From: Planktomarina sp. | GTDB taxonomy: Bacteria > Pseudomonadota > Alphaproteobacteria > Rhodobacterales > Rhodobacteraceae | Direction of reading: 5' to 3' | DNA: 10,486 bases | Assembly: GCA_022425445.1 (NCBI GenBank) | Contig: JAKMFM010000059.1 | Coordinates: forward strand, 1 to 10,486 | Shown: piece after piece, positions 1 through 7,276 of the stretch | Layout: each line of letters opens with the position of its first letter | Position numbering within the stretch: position 1 is the first letter of the stretch | Made by a program: the position numbers and the translations under genes | The notes under the pieces: generated by a model | Told to the model about the DNA's origin: nothing | Database searches by the model: none | The model's input: only the letters and a program-made list of their open reading frames with translations

Positions 1-68
1 TTTTTGGCGTGGCTTACATTGTTTCCACTCATTGGGCCTTTGCCCGTCAGTTCGCAGCGGCGTGCCAT
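1..68 (-). CDS. rpmB: 50S ribosomal protein bL28, N-terminal fragment cut by window edge
   Basis: Reading leftward from the ATG at 68-66 gives 22 complete codons: M-A-R-R-C-E-L-T-G-K-G-P-M-S-G-N-N-V-S-H, then Ala-Lys, before the window ends. This matches the well-conserved start of bacterial ribosomal protein bL28 (R-R-C-E-L-T-G-K, then G-N-N-V-S-H), a structural protein of the large ribosomal subunit. Only Cys5 is present where zinc-binding bL28 variants have a CxxC pair (here C-E-L-T), so this looks like the zinc-independent type. An AAGGA ribosome binding site lies 8 bases before the ATG. The rest of the gene is outside the window. The identification rests on a short but highly characteristic stretch. 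Confidence 0.93.
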   Translation of the reverse strand, partial: MARRCELTGKGPMSGNNVSHAK

Positions 69-135
69 CTTATGCGTCCTTATTCAGATATTGAAAACCC
101 GCGCCAAATGGCCTCGGGTGAAAACTCATTGCCGG

Positions 136-164
136 GGTTTAGGAGTATCCCAATGCAAGGTCAA
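136..164 (-). promoter_or_regulatory. candidate promoter for rpmB
   Basis: On the minus strand TTGACC (164-159) is followed after 17 bases by TAAACC (141-136). The -35 element is a 5 of 6 match to TTGACA; the -10 element is weak. Its position about 65 bases before the rpmB ATG, and the 216-bp gap to meaB upstream on the same strand, make a promoter expected here. The rest of the 69-284 gap shows no ORF that looks real and no obvious hairpin followed by a T-run. Confidence 0.35.
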
Positions 165-284
165 GCCTTCTTGCCGTCTTCCGCTGCGCTTTAACATCGG
201 TTTTTAGGCTTTTCACGATTAATGTCAGAAATATTCCCTCAAACATTTGCAAAACCGAGGCGCAGACCCGAATCGATAGCCCTT

Positions 285-1283
285 CTATGTCTTGGTCCGC
301 AAGAAGATATCCACCACGCGCTCGGCCGCAACGGAAGGTGCAATCTCCCCGGCTTGAAGCGCCTTTTGCAATTGCCGTGAGGCCGCCGCGGCCTCCGGGT
401 CATGTTCAAGCCGCGTGAGCAACGCGTGGCGCAATTCCGCATTGAACCAATAGGCATTTTGGGATGCTCTGGTGCGGGCCCAAACGCCCTGTTTGCGGCG
501 CCAAGCTACCAAGGCCAGCATCTCTTCCCAACTTTGTCGCAGCCCCGCGCCTTCCAAAGCAGATACAGTCAGCGCCTTGGGGAAGCCTTCAGGATCTTGC
601 GACCGCTTCCGCAGCAACCGCAGAGCCCCGGCATAATCGGAGCAAGTGCGGATAGCGGCAGATTTAAGGTCACCGTCGGCCTTATTGATCAAAATCAAAT
701 CGGCCATCTCCATAATGCCACGCTTGACCCCCTGTAGCTCATCCCCCCCAGCCGGAGCGAGCAGCAGCACGAATAAATCCGCCATTTCAGCCACCATCGT
801 CTCTGACTGCCCCACGCCTACGGTTTCGATCAGAACCACATCAAACCCGGCGGCTTCGCAGAGCGCGGTGGCCTCGCGGGTGCGCCGGGCCACACCGCCC
901 AAATGAGTCTGGCTGGGTGAGGGGCGGATATAGGCGCTCGGATGGCGCGAGAGCTGATCCATTCGGGTTTTATCGCCCAAAATAGATCCTCCCGATCGGG
1001 CAGACGAGGGATCTACTGCCAAAACGGCAACCTTGAGACCGCTTTCCACCAAGTGCAGCCCGAAACTTTCAATAAAGGTTGATTTGCCCACACCCGGTGT
1101 TCCTGACAATCCGATGCGAATGGCTTGTCGATCCTTTCGCAGAGTCGCGAGCAAAGTCGTGGCGTGCTGTCGATGCACCGGATGGGCACTCTCCACCAAA
1201 GTAATGGCCCGCGCCAAAGCCCGCCGATTGCCCTGCTCTATCAAACGGGCGGTCGCCTCTGGTGCAAATCCTGCTTTATTCAT
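285..1283 (-). CDS. meaB: methylmalonyl-CoA mutase-associated GTPase MeaB (ArgK/MMAA family)
   Basis: This 332-residue protein is the G3E-family GTPase that protects adenosylcobalamin-dependent methylmalonyl-CoA mutase and gates its cofactor loading, in the cytoplasm. The P-loop GTPGVGKST is at residues 61-69. The family-typical VDPSS is near 90-94, followed by SGGSILGDKTRM. The switch-like ETVGVGQSE is at 153-161 and the guanine-specificity motif NKAD at 200-203. The C-terminal part is helical and charged, as expected for the dimerisation arm. The frame stays open to a possible start at 1343, but I chose the ATG at 1283 because a strong GGAGGG lies just before it and the resulting length and N-terminus fit the family. 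No mutase gene is in the window. The gene is divergent from hrpB and lies upstream of rpmB on the same strand. Confidence 0.93.
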   Translation of the reverse strand: MNKAGFAPEATARLIEQGNRRALARAITLVESAHPVHRQHATTLLATLRKDRQAIRIGLSGTPGVGKSTFIESFGLHLVESGLKVAVLAVDPSSARSGGSILGDKTRMDQLSRHPSAYIRPSPSQTHLGGVARRTREATALCEAAGFDVVLIETVGVGQSETMVAEMADLFVLLLAPAGGDELQGVKRGIMEMADLILINKADGDLKSAAIRTCSDYAGALRLLRKRSQDPEGFPKALTVSALEGAGLRQSWEEMLALVAWRRKQGVWARTRASQNAYWFNAELRHALLTRLEHDPEAAAASRQLQKALQAGEIAPSVAAERVVDIFLRTKT

Positions 1284-1286
1284 CAG

Positions 1287-1292
1287 CCCTCC
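1287..1292 (-). promoter_or_regulatory. ribosome binding site that sets the meaB start
   Basis: GGAGGG on the minus strand, 3 bases before the ATG at 1283-1281 (4 bases counting the GGAGG core). It supports this start over the in-frame start 20 codons upstream. Confidence 0.7.
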
Positions 1293-1348
1293 GGGACGGT
1301 GTCTGGCACTCAAATTGCGGATGTATCCATTTGAATTGACCATCTACC

Positions 1349-1360
1349 GCGCAGCTGCGC
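1349..1360. repeat. 12-bp perfect palindrome in the meaB-hrpB divergent region
   Basis: GCGCAGCTGCGC reads identically on both strands. It overlaps a second palindrome, GCAATTGC (1359-1366). An AATTGC/GCAATT pair (1361-1366 and 1383-1388) flanks the start-proximal side of hrpB. The site sits midway between two divergent start codons, where an operator or shared promoter could lie. No good -35/-10 pair was found for either gene here, so function is a guess. Confidence 0.3.
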
Positions 1361-1409
1361 AATTGCAAAGGCACGGTGCGAGGCAATTTATCCCGCCACA
1401 AGGTCTCAC

Positions 1410-3938
1410 ATGCCAAAAGCCAATAGCCGCAAACCAGCCGTGGACGCGCAAGATTTTCTCGCCGATAAGGGCGGGGTGAAGTTTGAGCTGCCGATAGATG
1501 CGGTCCTGCCGCAAGTGCTGGAGTGTTTGACACAGTCTGGCCGTGTGGTTTTGCAAGCCCCACCGGGGGCCGGCAAAACCACACGCACCCCCTTGGCCAT
1601 CTTACAGTCAGGACGGTGCACAGGAAAAATTCTGATGCTCGAACCCCGGCGCCTGGCGGCGCGCGCCGCCGCAGAACGCATGGCCGAGACACTGGGTGAA
1701 AAATTGGGTGAAACGGTGGGATATCGCATCCGCGGCCAATCCAAAGTTGGCCCCAATACCCGCATTGAAGTGCTCACCGAAGGTATCCTTACCCGCATGG
1801 TCCAGGCAGATCCAGAGTTGCCCGGTGTCAGCGCCATTCTCTTTGATGAATTTCATGAACGCTCGCTTGCCGCCGATCTTGGTCTGGCCCTGACTTGGGA
1901 GCTGCGCGAGACCCTGCGAGAGGACCTATGGATTGTGGTCATGTCGGCCACATTGGACGCCGCGCCCGTTGCCGCCCTGCTCAACGATGCACCAATTGTC
2001 ACAAGCGCTGGGCGCAGTTTCCCTGTAGAGCTTACCTATCTGCCGCGCCCAGCGCCCAAAGACCTCCCGTTTGAAGCGCAGGCCCGCAGCCTGATTATGC
2101 AGGCAGTCACCGATACCGAGGGTGGAATTTTGGTTTTCTTGCCCGGCGAGGCTGAAATTCGCCGCACCAAAGCTGCACTGCAAGATCACCTGCCCAAAAC
2201 TTGCGTTCTGCGCCCTCTGTTGGGAAACCTACCGTTTGCCGAGCAACAGCTGGCCATCCAACCTGAGGCCCAGAAAAATATGCGCAAGATCGTTTTGGCA
2301 ACGGCCATTGCTGAGACCTCTCTGACCATCCAGGATATCCGTGTTGTGGTGGATTGCGGCCGTGCACGCCGGGCCCGTTATGATCCGGCAAAGGGGCTGC
2401 AAAAGCTGGTGACCGAACGGGTGAGTAAGGCCGAAGCCACCCAGCGCGCCGGGCGTGCAGGGCGGGTGGCAGCCGGTCACTGCTATCGCATGTGGGCGCG
2501 TGTCGAAGAAGGGACCATGCCCGCCTTCGCGCCCCCGGAAATTGAAATTTCCGACCTGGCCCCGCTGGCACTTGAGCTGGCGCAATGGGGCTCCGTGCCA
2601 GAGGATTTGGCCTTTCTCACAGCGCCCTCACCCAGCGCTTGGGCCCAGGCAAATTCCTTGCTTGTTCAACTCGGCGCGCTGTCAAAGGGTCGCCTGACGC
2701 CCTATGGGGCGGCACTTGCCAAATTGCCACTGCATCCACGTTTGGCGCAAATGCTGCTGCAAGCCGGACCCCACGCCGCGCCGCTGGCCGCACTCTTGTC
2801 TGATCGAGACATTCTCTCCACGCAAAATTGCGATCTGGCACCCGCCCTCACTGCCCTGCGTGGGTCAGTTGGCCAGAAAGCACCAGCCGGTACAATTCGT
2901 GATCACAGCGTGCTTGAGCGAATCAAACAGGAAGCCAAACGCCTCAGCAGGCTGGCGCCGAAAGCCATACGCGACGGTATCTTAAGCCCCGCGCAATGCT
3001 TGGCACTAGCCTATCCGGAACGTGTCGCCCAGCGCAGGCCCAGCACGCAGCCACGCTACATCATGGCCGGAGGCAAGGGCGCGGTTTTAGCCGGCGATGA
3101 TACTTTGGCCAATGCACAATATTTGGTAATTGCAGATCTTGGAAACCCGCATATTAGCACGGGTCCAGACCCCAAAATCCGCAGGGCCCTTGCGCTGAGT
3201 GAAGCAGAGCTTCGAGAGGTTTTTGCCGAGCGCATCACTTGGGAGACCCGCTGCCACTGGTCCAAACGCCACCGGCGGGTCATTGCAAGTCGCAGTGAAA
3301 CGCTGGGCGCGCTGTCTCTCACGCAAGAGGTTTGGCGCGAGGCACCCACCGATGCACTGGCAGCAGCTATGGTTGAGGGCGTGCAACACATAGGCTTACG
3401 CCTGCCAAAAGCCGCGCGACTTTTACAAGCACGCGTCGCGGCGGCGCCAAGCGGACAATTTCCCAATTGCTCAGATGCCGCCCTTCTCGAAACCGCGCCA
3501 GAATGGCTGGCGCCCTATCTGACAGGGATGACCACAGAGCAAGATTGGAAAAGTTTTGACCCGCTGCCAGCTTTAGAAGCCTATATCGGTTGGAATGGAT
3601 TGCACCAGCTTGAAAAAATTGCCCCAGCGCATTTCATCACGCCCCTGGGCCGAAAAATCACAATTGATTACACTGGTGATCGCCCAGCCATTGAACTGCG
3701 TATTCAAGAGATGTTTGGGCAGACCAGCCATCCTATGATCGGCGATCACCCGCTAAAAGTGACCTTGCTGTCACCGGCACATCGACCCATCCAAGTGACT
3801 ACCGATATCCCCGGCTTTTGGACCGGAAGCTATGGGGATGTGCGCAAGGATATGCGGGCGCAATATCCCAAACACCCCTGGCCCGAGGATCCCACCCAAG
3901 CGGACCCAACCCTACGCGCCAAACCCCGCAAGCGCTGA
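1410..3938 (+). CDS. hrpB: ATP-dependent RNA helicase HrpB (DExH-box)
   Basis: This 842-residue protein is a DEAH/RHA-type superfamily 2 helicase of the HrpB family; the cellular role of HrpB is poorly defined in most bacteria. Motifs appear in order: motif I PPGAGKTT (51-58), EPRRLAAR just after it (78-85), motif II DEFHERS (146-152; DEFH where many relatives have DEAH), motif III SAT (179-181), FLPGEAEI (243-250), ATAIAETSLT (297-306), and motif VI QRAGRAGR (345-352). The C-terminus carries the typical HrpB ending, F-W-x-G-S-Y-x-x-V-R-K-x-M-R followed by Y-P-K-H-P-W-P. The length is normal and no frameshift is seen. The start is uncertain. ATG 1410 has AAGG 7 bases upstream. GTG 1476 has AAGGG 5 bases upstream and would start closer to the usual L-P-I-D-x-V-L-P beginning. 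The gene converges on gnd. Confidence 0.95.
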   Translation: MPKANSRKPAVDAQDFLADKGGVKFELPIDAVLPQVLECLTQSGRVVLQAPPGAGKTTRTPLAILQSGRCTGKILMLEPRRLAARAAAERMAETLGEKLGETVGYRIRGQSKVGPNTRIEVLTEGILTRMVQADPELPGVSAILFDEFHERSLAADLGLALTWELRETLREDLWIVVMSATLDAAPVAALLNDAPIVTSAGRSFPVELTYLPRPAPKDLPFEAQARSLIMQAVTDTEGGILVFLPGEAEIRRTKAALQDHLPKTCVLRPLLGNLPFAEQQLAIQPEAQKNMRKIVLATAIAETSLTIQDIRVVVDCGRARRARYDPAKGLQKLVTERVSKAEATQRAGRAGRVAAGHCYRMWARVEEGTMPAFAPPEIEISDLAPLALELAQWGSVPEDLAFLTAPSPSAWAQANSLLVQLGALSKGRLTPYGAALAKLPLHPRLAQMLLQAGPHAAPLAALLSDRDILSTQNCDLAPALTALRGSVGQKAPAGTIRDHSVLERIKQEAKRLSRLAPKAIRDGILSPAQCLALAYPERVAQRRPSTQPRYIMAGGKGAVLAGDDTLANAQYLVIADLGNPHISTGPDPKIRRALALSEAELREVFAERITWETRCHWSKRHRRVIASRSETLGALSLTQEVWREAPTDALAAAMVEGVQHIGLRLPKAARLLQARVAAAPSGQFPNCSDAALLETAPEWLAPYLTGMTTEQDWKSFDPLPALEAYIGWNGLHQLEKIAPAHFITPLGRKITIDYTGDRPAIELRIQEMFGQTSHPMIGDHPLKVTLLSPAHRPIQVTTDIPGFWTGSYGDVRKDMRAQYPKHPWPEDPTQADPTLRAKPRKR

Positions 3939-3942
3939 GCTG

Positions 3943-5352
3943 TTAGCCCGCGTGCCACGGACCATGATGCGATCCCTCCGCATCAACACGTTCAAAGGAG
4001 TGGGCCCCGAAGTAATCGCGTTGCGCTTGGATCAAATCCGAAGTTCCGCGCTCTTGGCGGATCATATCAAACCAATTCAATGCCGCCGCCAGTGCAGGCG
4101 TCGGCAGCCCTTTGAGCGCTGCGGCAGAAACCACCCGGCGTAGCCCGGCGATATGAGCCGTGAGCAAGGAGATGAAATGGTCGGACAGCGCCAAATTCCC
4201 AGCCGGAAGCGGGCTGCGAAACGCTGTGGCAATATCGTCTAACATGGCCGAACGGATGATACAGCCAGCACGCCAGATCTCGGCAATACGGGCAAAATCT
4301 AACGACCAATTGAACTCTTTTGAACCGGCCGCCAAAATTTCGAACCCCTGAGCATAGGCCAAAATGCGCCCGACGATTAAGGCAGATTGCAAATCATGCT
4401 CTGTGACTGGAATCATTAAATCCGTACCCGCCGGCACAAGCGCTCTGGAGGCGTGTAGACGGGTGGATTTTTGCGCGCTCATGACCCGGGCGCCAACTGC
4501 GGCCTCAAGGATGCTCACCGCTTGGCCCATGCGCACCGCTTCAATCACAGTCCAACGGCCGGTGCCTTTTTGCCCAGCTTGATCTACGATAAGATCGACA
4601 ATATCCTCACCCGTCTGCGGGTCTTTGGTCCCCAAGACCTCTCCCGTGACTTCAATAAGATAGCTTGCCAGTGGTCCACGGTTCCAGCTGCGGAAGACCG
4701 GCGCGATATCGCTGGCCGCCAGACCCGCGCCATCCCGCATCATGCCGTAGACCTCGGCAATCATCTGCATATCGGCGTATTCGATCCCATTGTGGACCGT
4801 TTTTACAAAATGCCCAGCGCCGTCTGGTCCCAAATGCGCCACGCAGGGATCACCTTCGTAGCGGGCTGCAATCGCTTCCAAAATGGGTGCAACGCGACCA
4901 TAGCTAGAGCCGGTGCCCCCAACCATCATGGACGGTCCCCGCCGTGCACCCTCTGCGCCACCAGACACGCCAACTCCCAAGTAGGACAGACCCGCGGCTT
5001 CGAGGCCTTTCGTTCGGGTTATTGTATCGCGAAAATCGGAATTGCCGCCATCAATAATGGTATCGCCGGGGGATAGCAAAGGCCGCAGCGCCGCTATCGT
5101 TTGATCCACTGGCGCGCCCGCCGGGATCATTAAGACTATGGACCGCGGCACGGGCAAAGCCGCCACCATATCAATCAGCGTCTCGCAGCGCTGCAGCCGA
5201 GCGGCCAAATCTCCAGCAGAATCGATCAGCCGATCAACCGCTTCCAGCTCCAGGTTCCAAAGAGCGACATCATGGCCCTTTTCGGCGAAGTTCAGCGCCA
5301 ATGCTGAGCCCATCGTTCCGACCCCAATCACACCAATATGAGCCTGTGTCAT
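3943..5352 (-). CDS. gnd: 6-phosphogluconate dehydrogenase, decarboxylating (long form)
   Basis: This 469-residue enzyme oxidises and decarboxylates 6-phosphogluconate to ribulose 5-phosphate plus CO2, with reduction of NAD(P), in the oxidative pentose phosphate pathway. The Rossmann fingerprint GVGTMG is at residues 10-15, DGGN near 101-104, and the substrate loop VSGG near 129-132. The catalytic lysine is Lys184 in GHFVK and the catalytic glutamate is Glu191 in HNGIEY. The family C-terminal tail LIQAQRDYFGAH is present, so this is the full-length dimeric type. The frame extends to a GTG at 5358, but GGAGG lies exactly 5 bases before the ATG at 5352-5350 and overlaps that GTG, so the ATG is the start. 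Oddity: residues 33-35 are Asn-Leu-Glu instead of Asn-Arg-Ser/Thr, which bears on NADP versus NAD use. It lies 28 bp after the unknown gene upstream, so probably co-transcribed with it. Confidence 0.95.
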   Translation of the reverse strand: MTQAHIGVIGVGTMGSALALNFAEKGHDVALWNLELEAVDRLIDSAGDLAARLQRCETLIDMVAALPVPRSIVLMIPAGAPVDQTIAALRPLLSPGDTIIDGGNSDFRDTITRTKGLEAAGLSYLGVGVSGGAEGARRGPSMMVGGTGSSYGRVAPILEAIAARYEGDPCVAHLGPDGAGHFVKTVHNGIEYADMQMIAEVYGMMRDGAGLAASDIAPVFRSWNRGPLASYLIEVTGEVLGTKDPQTGEDIVDLIVDQAGQKGTGRWTVIEAVRMGQAVSILEAAVGARVMSAQKSTRLHASRALVPAGTDLMIPVTEHDLQSALIVGRILAYAQGFEILAAGSKEFNWSLDFARIAEIWRAGCIIRSAMLDDIATAFRSPLPAGNLALSDHFISLLTAHIAGLRRVVSAAALKGLPTPALAAALNWFDMIRQERGTSDLIQAQRDYFGAHSFERVDAEGSHHGPWHAG

Positions 5353-5357
5353 CTTCA

Positions 5358-5362
5358 CCTCC
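5358..5362 (-). promoter_or_regulatory. ribosome binding site that sets the gnd start
   Basis: GGAGG on the minus strand with 5 bases to the ATG at 5352-5350. The alternative in-frame GTG (5358-5356) overlaps this element and could not use it. Confidence 0.75.
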
Positions 5363-5380
5363 AGCGCTCAGGCGCTTCTG

Positions 5381-6175
5381 TTATTTATCTGCGGTTAATT
5401 CAATCACGAGGCAGGAGCCCCGCAGCATCGGATGGTTGAGTGTAAATTCGCTTAGCCCCACGCCACACCAGGCACGGCTTAAATGATCTTGCATCGCGGC
5501 AAACAAATCCCCTTGCCGCCAATAGCGCGGCCAACCACTGGGAGGATCACCCACCTCAAATAATGTGCCAGTCGGTAAAAAATTTGACGAATCAATTTGT
5601 TGAAATGCCGTCCCATTAGCCGCCATCGACGCCAAAACCCAATCTTGCATCTGCCCATGCCATGCGATGCCGCAAGCCGCGTCTTCGCCCTGCGCCGTCG
5701 CGCAGGCTTCGATCACACTAACCCTTGCGCCCAAAAGATCTGCAACCGACTGGATCGCCATGGTGCGCTGGGGGCTTGCGGTTCCGTGAGAGGCCGGGCG
5801 CATCCACATGCTGGGGGGTACGGTTGTCACCTGCGCCCCCCAACCCGCCTCGCCGCGTGCAAACTCCTGAAAGCCGTAATAGCCATGCGCATCATCCGCG
5901 ACCATGGCAACGCCAGCACCTAAGCCCTTAAAATCTTGGGATTGGCACAAGTTATTGAACAAATGACTCACGCCAAGACCCAGCCAAACCTCTTGGCCTT
6001 TCTGGGAGAAGACAACCATGTGATCGGAGTCTTGGAAATAATCGAGGTGCGCCTCATCAACCTGATCTGACTGCGCGGAAAACCCCAGTCGCTCCAACCA
6101 ATCTACGGGCGCCGGCGCTTGCCAACGCTCCATCCAATCAAATTTTCGAACCAAACATCCAATATTTAAGGACAT
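5381..6175 (-). CDS. conserved-looking protein of unknown function between argF and gnd
   Basis: I do not recognise this 264-residue protein. The ORF has a coding-like amino-acid composition and good spacing to gnd (28 bp), so it is very likely a real gene. It has no signal peptide and no transmembrane segment, suggesting a soluble cytoplasmic protein. It is rich in tryptophan: 11 Trp (positions 14, 18, 26, 64, 112, 124, 172, 179, 215, 219, 236), about 4 percent. Possible landmarks are HLDYFQDSDHMVVF (43-56), the Gly-rich GLGAGVAMVADDAHGYYGF (84-102) and GWPRYWRQGDLF (214-225). No nucleotide-binding loop, catalytic triad or CxxC pair stands out. The ATG at 6175 is only weakly supported by a ribosome binding site. 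An internal ATG at residue 15 is possible but has none. It may be translated from the argD-argF transcript or from its own promoter in the 106-bp gap. Confidence 0.8.
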   Translation of the reverse strand: MSLNIGCLVRKFDWMERWQAPAPVDWLERLGFSAQSDQVDEAHLDYFQDSDHMVVFSQKGQEVWLGLGVSHLFNNLCQSQDFKGLGAGVAMVADDAHGYYGFQEFARGEAGWGAQVTTVPPSMWMRPASHGTASPQRTMAIQSVADLLGARVSVIEACATAQGEDAACGIAWHGQMQDWVLASMAANGTAFQQIDSSNFLPTGTLFEVGDPPSGWPRYWRQGDLFAAMQDHLSRAWCGVGLSEFTLNHPMLRGSCLVIELTADK

Positions 6176-6190
6176 GCCAGATCACTTTAT

Positions 6191-6208
6191 GAGAAACGTC
6201 CCGTTCTC
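6191..6208. repeat. imperfect hairpin upstream of the unknown gene
   Basis: GAGAAACG (6191-6198) and CGTTCTC (6202-6208) pair around a 3-base loop with one bulged A. It lies 15 bases before the unknown gene's ATG on the minus strand. No T-run follows on either strand, so it is not a standard intrinsic terminator. It could be a protein site, a 5' UTR structure, or chance. Confidence 0.3.
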
Positions 6209-6246
6209 CTTAACCCTTAATCCACAAACAACCAGAGCCAAGCAGA

Positions 6247-6263
6247 GATTTTACCCTAAAATC
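6247..6263. repeat. 17-bp inverted repeat just after argF
   Basis: GATTTTA-CCC-TAAAATC: perfect 7-bp arms and a 3-base loop, starting 18 bp past the argF stop codon in the direction of transcription. The stem is AT-rich and no T-run follows on the minus strand, so termination is unproven. It may instead be an operator or an mRNA-end structure separating argD-argF from the downstream pair. Confidence 0.4.
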
Positions 6264-6281
6264 ATGCACCAAGAGCCATAT

Positions 6282-7205
6282 TTAGTCTAGGCACCAGCGC
6301 ATAATCGCCTTTTGCGCATGCAACCGGTTTTCCGCCTCATCGAATACCACCGAATTCGGCCCATCCATGACGGAGCTTGTCACCTCTTCGTTGCGGTGTG
6401 CTGGCAAGCAATGCATGAAAAGAGCATCTGGCTTGGCCTGTGCCATCAATGCATCATCGACCTGATAGGGGCGCAATTGATTGTGGCGCCGTTCCCGCGC
6501 CGTTTGGCTGTCATGCATAGAGATCCAAGTGTCCGTCACCAATAGATCTGCACCGCGCACCGCCTCTTGCACATCCCGCTGTATTTCGATCTTCACGCCT
6601 TTGGCCCGCGCCTTTTCAATGAATTCCGACTCAGGATCCAACGTCGCAGGGCCAGCGAACACGAAATCAAAGCCAAATTGGCCAGCGGCATGGATGAAGC
6701 TCGCGCAAACATTGTTGCCATCACCCGTCCAGACGACGCGCTTGCCCTGTATGGAGCCACGATGCTCTTCAAACGTCAAAATATCGGCCATGATTTGGCA
6801 TGGATGGGTGCGGTTCGTTAGCCCGTTGATCACTGGCACGCTGGCGTATTCGGCCATTTCAAGCAGCGTCGCCTCTTCAAAAGTGCGGATCATGATCATG
6901 TCCACATAACGGCTCAAGACCCGCGCTGTATCCGCAATGGTTTCCCCATGGCCCAACTGCATCTCACTGCCGGACAAAACCATGGTCTGACCGCCCATCT
7001 GCCGCACCCCGAGATCGAAACTCACACGGGTGCGTGTGGATGGCTTTTCAAAAATCAACGCCACCATCTTGCCCTCTAGTGGGCGTTCAGCATCCAACAT
7101 GCCCTTGGACAGACCGGCACGCGCAGTTTTGATGCGCCCGGCCTCATCCAAAATGCCACGCAATTTTTGTGGATCAACCTGATCGATATCGAGAAAATTT
7201 TGCAT
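6282..7205 (-). CDS. argF: ornithine carbamoyltransferase (anabolic)
   Basis: This 307-residue enzyme joins carbamoyl phosphate to L-ornithine to make citrulline in arginine biosynthesis, normally as a cytoplasmic homotrimer. All signature motifs are present: the carbamoyl-phosphate loop STRTR at 56-60, HPCQ at 134-137, the ornithine-contacting DTWISM at 225-230, and HCLPAHR at 265-271. The length is normal for anabolic ArgF. The ATG at 7205 is preceded by AGGA 10 bases upstream, a modest ribosome binding site. It follows argD by 71 bp on the same strand, and the gap contains a hairpin, so the pair is probably an arginine operon. A catabolic role is less likely because no arcA or arcC is in the window. 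Confidence 0.96.
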   Translation of the reverse strand: MQNFLDIDQVDPQKLRGILDEAGRIKTARAGLSKGMLDAERPLEGKMVALIFEKPSTRTRVSFDLGVRQMGGQTMVLSGSEMQLGHGETIADTARVLSRYVDMIMIRTFEEATLLEMAEYASVPVINGLTNRTHPCQIMADILTFEEHRGSIQGKRVVWTGDGNNVCASFIHAAGQFGFDFVFAGPATLDPESEFIEKARAKGVKIEIQRDVQEAVRGADLLVTDTWISMHDSQTARERRHNQLRPYQVDDALMAQAKPDALFMHCLPAHRNEEVTSSVMDGPNSVVFDEAENRLHAQKAIMRWCLD

Positions 7206-7232
7206 TTTTAGTCTGTCCTATAAGCAGGCGGC

Positions 7233-7246
7233 GTGCCGCGCGGCAC
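7233..7246. repeat. 14-bp GC palindrome between argD and argF
   Basis: GTGCCGCGCGGCAC is a perfect palindrome (GTGCC / GCGC / GGCAC) lying between the argD stop and the argF start. Outer GGCG (7227-7230) and CGCC (7251-7254) could extend it into a longer hairpin with an internal loop. No T-run follows on the minus strand, so I read it as a structure within the argD-argF transcript that may affect RNA stability or relative expression, not as a proven terminator. Confidence 0.45.
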
Positions 7247-7276
7247 CATGCGCCGAAATGTGAGAAACCGCGCTGT

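Noticed and set aside
4..207. Two plus-strand ORFs of 61 and 67 codons at the left edge (4-207 and 9-194).
   Set aside because: They overlap the start, ribosome binding site and promoter region of rpmB on the other strand, and their translations resemble no protein I know.
197..258. Inverted repeat TCGGTTTT (197-204) / AAAACCGA (251-258) between meaB and rpmB, considered as a terminator.
   Set aside because: The arms are only 8 bp with 46 bases between them and no T-run in a useful position; likely chance.
4471..5076. 201-codon plus-strand ORF opposite gnd.
   Set aside because: It is fully antisense to conserved gnd sequence and its translation looks like a shadow frame.
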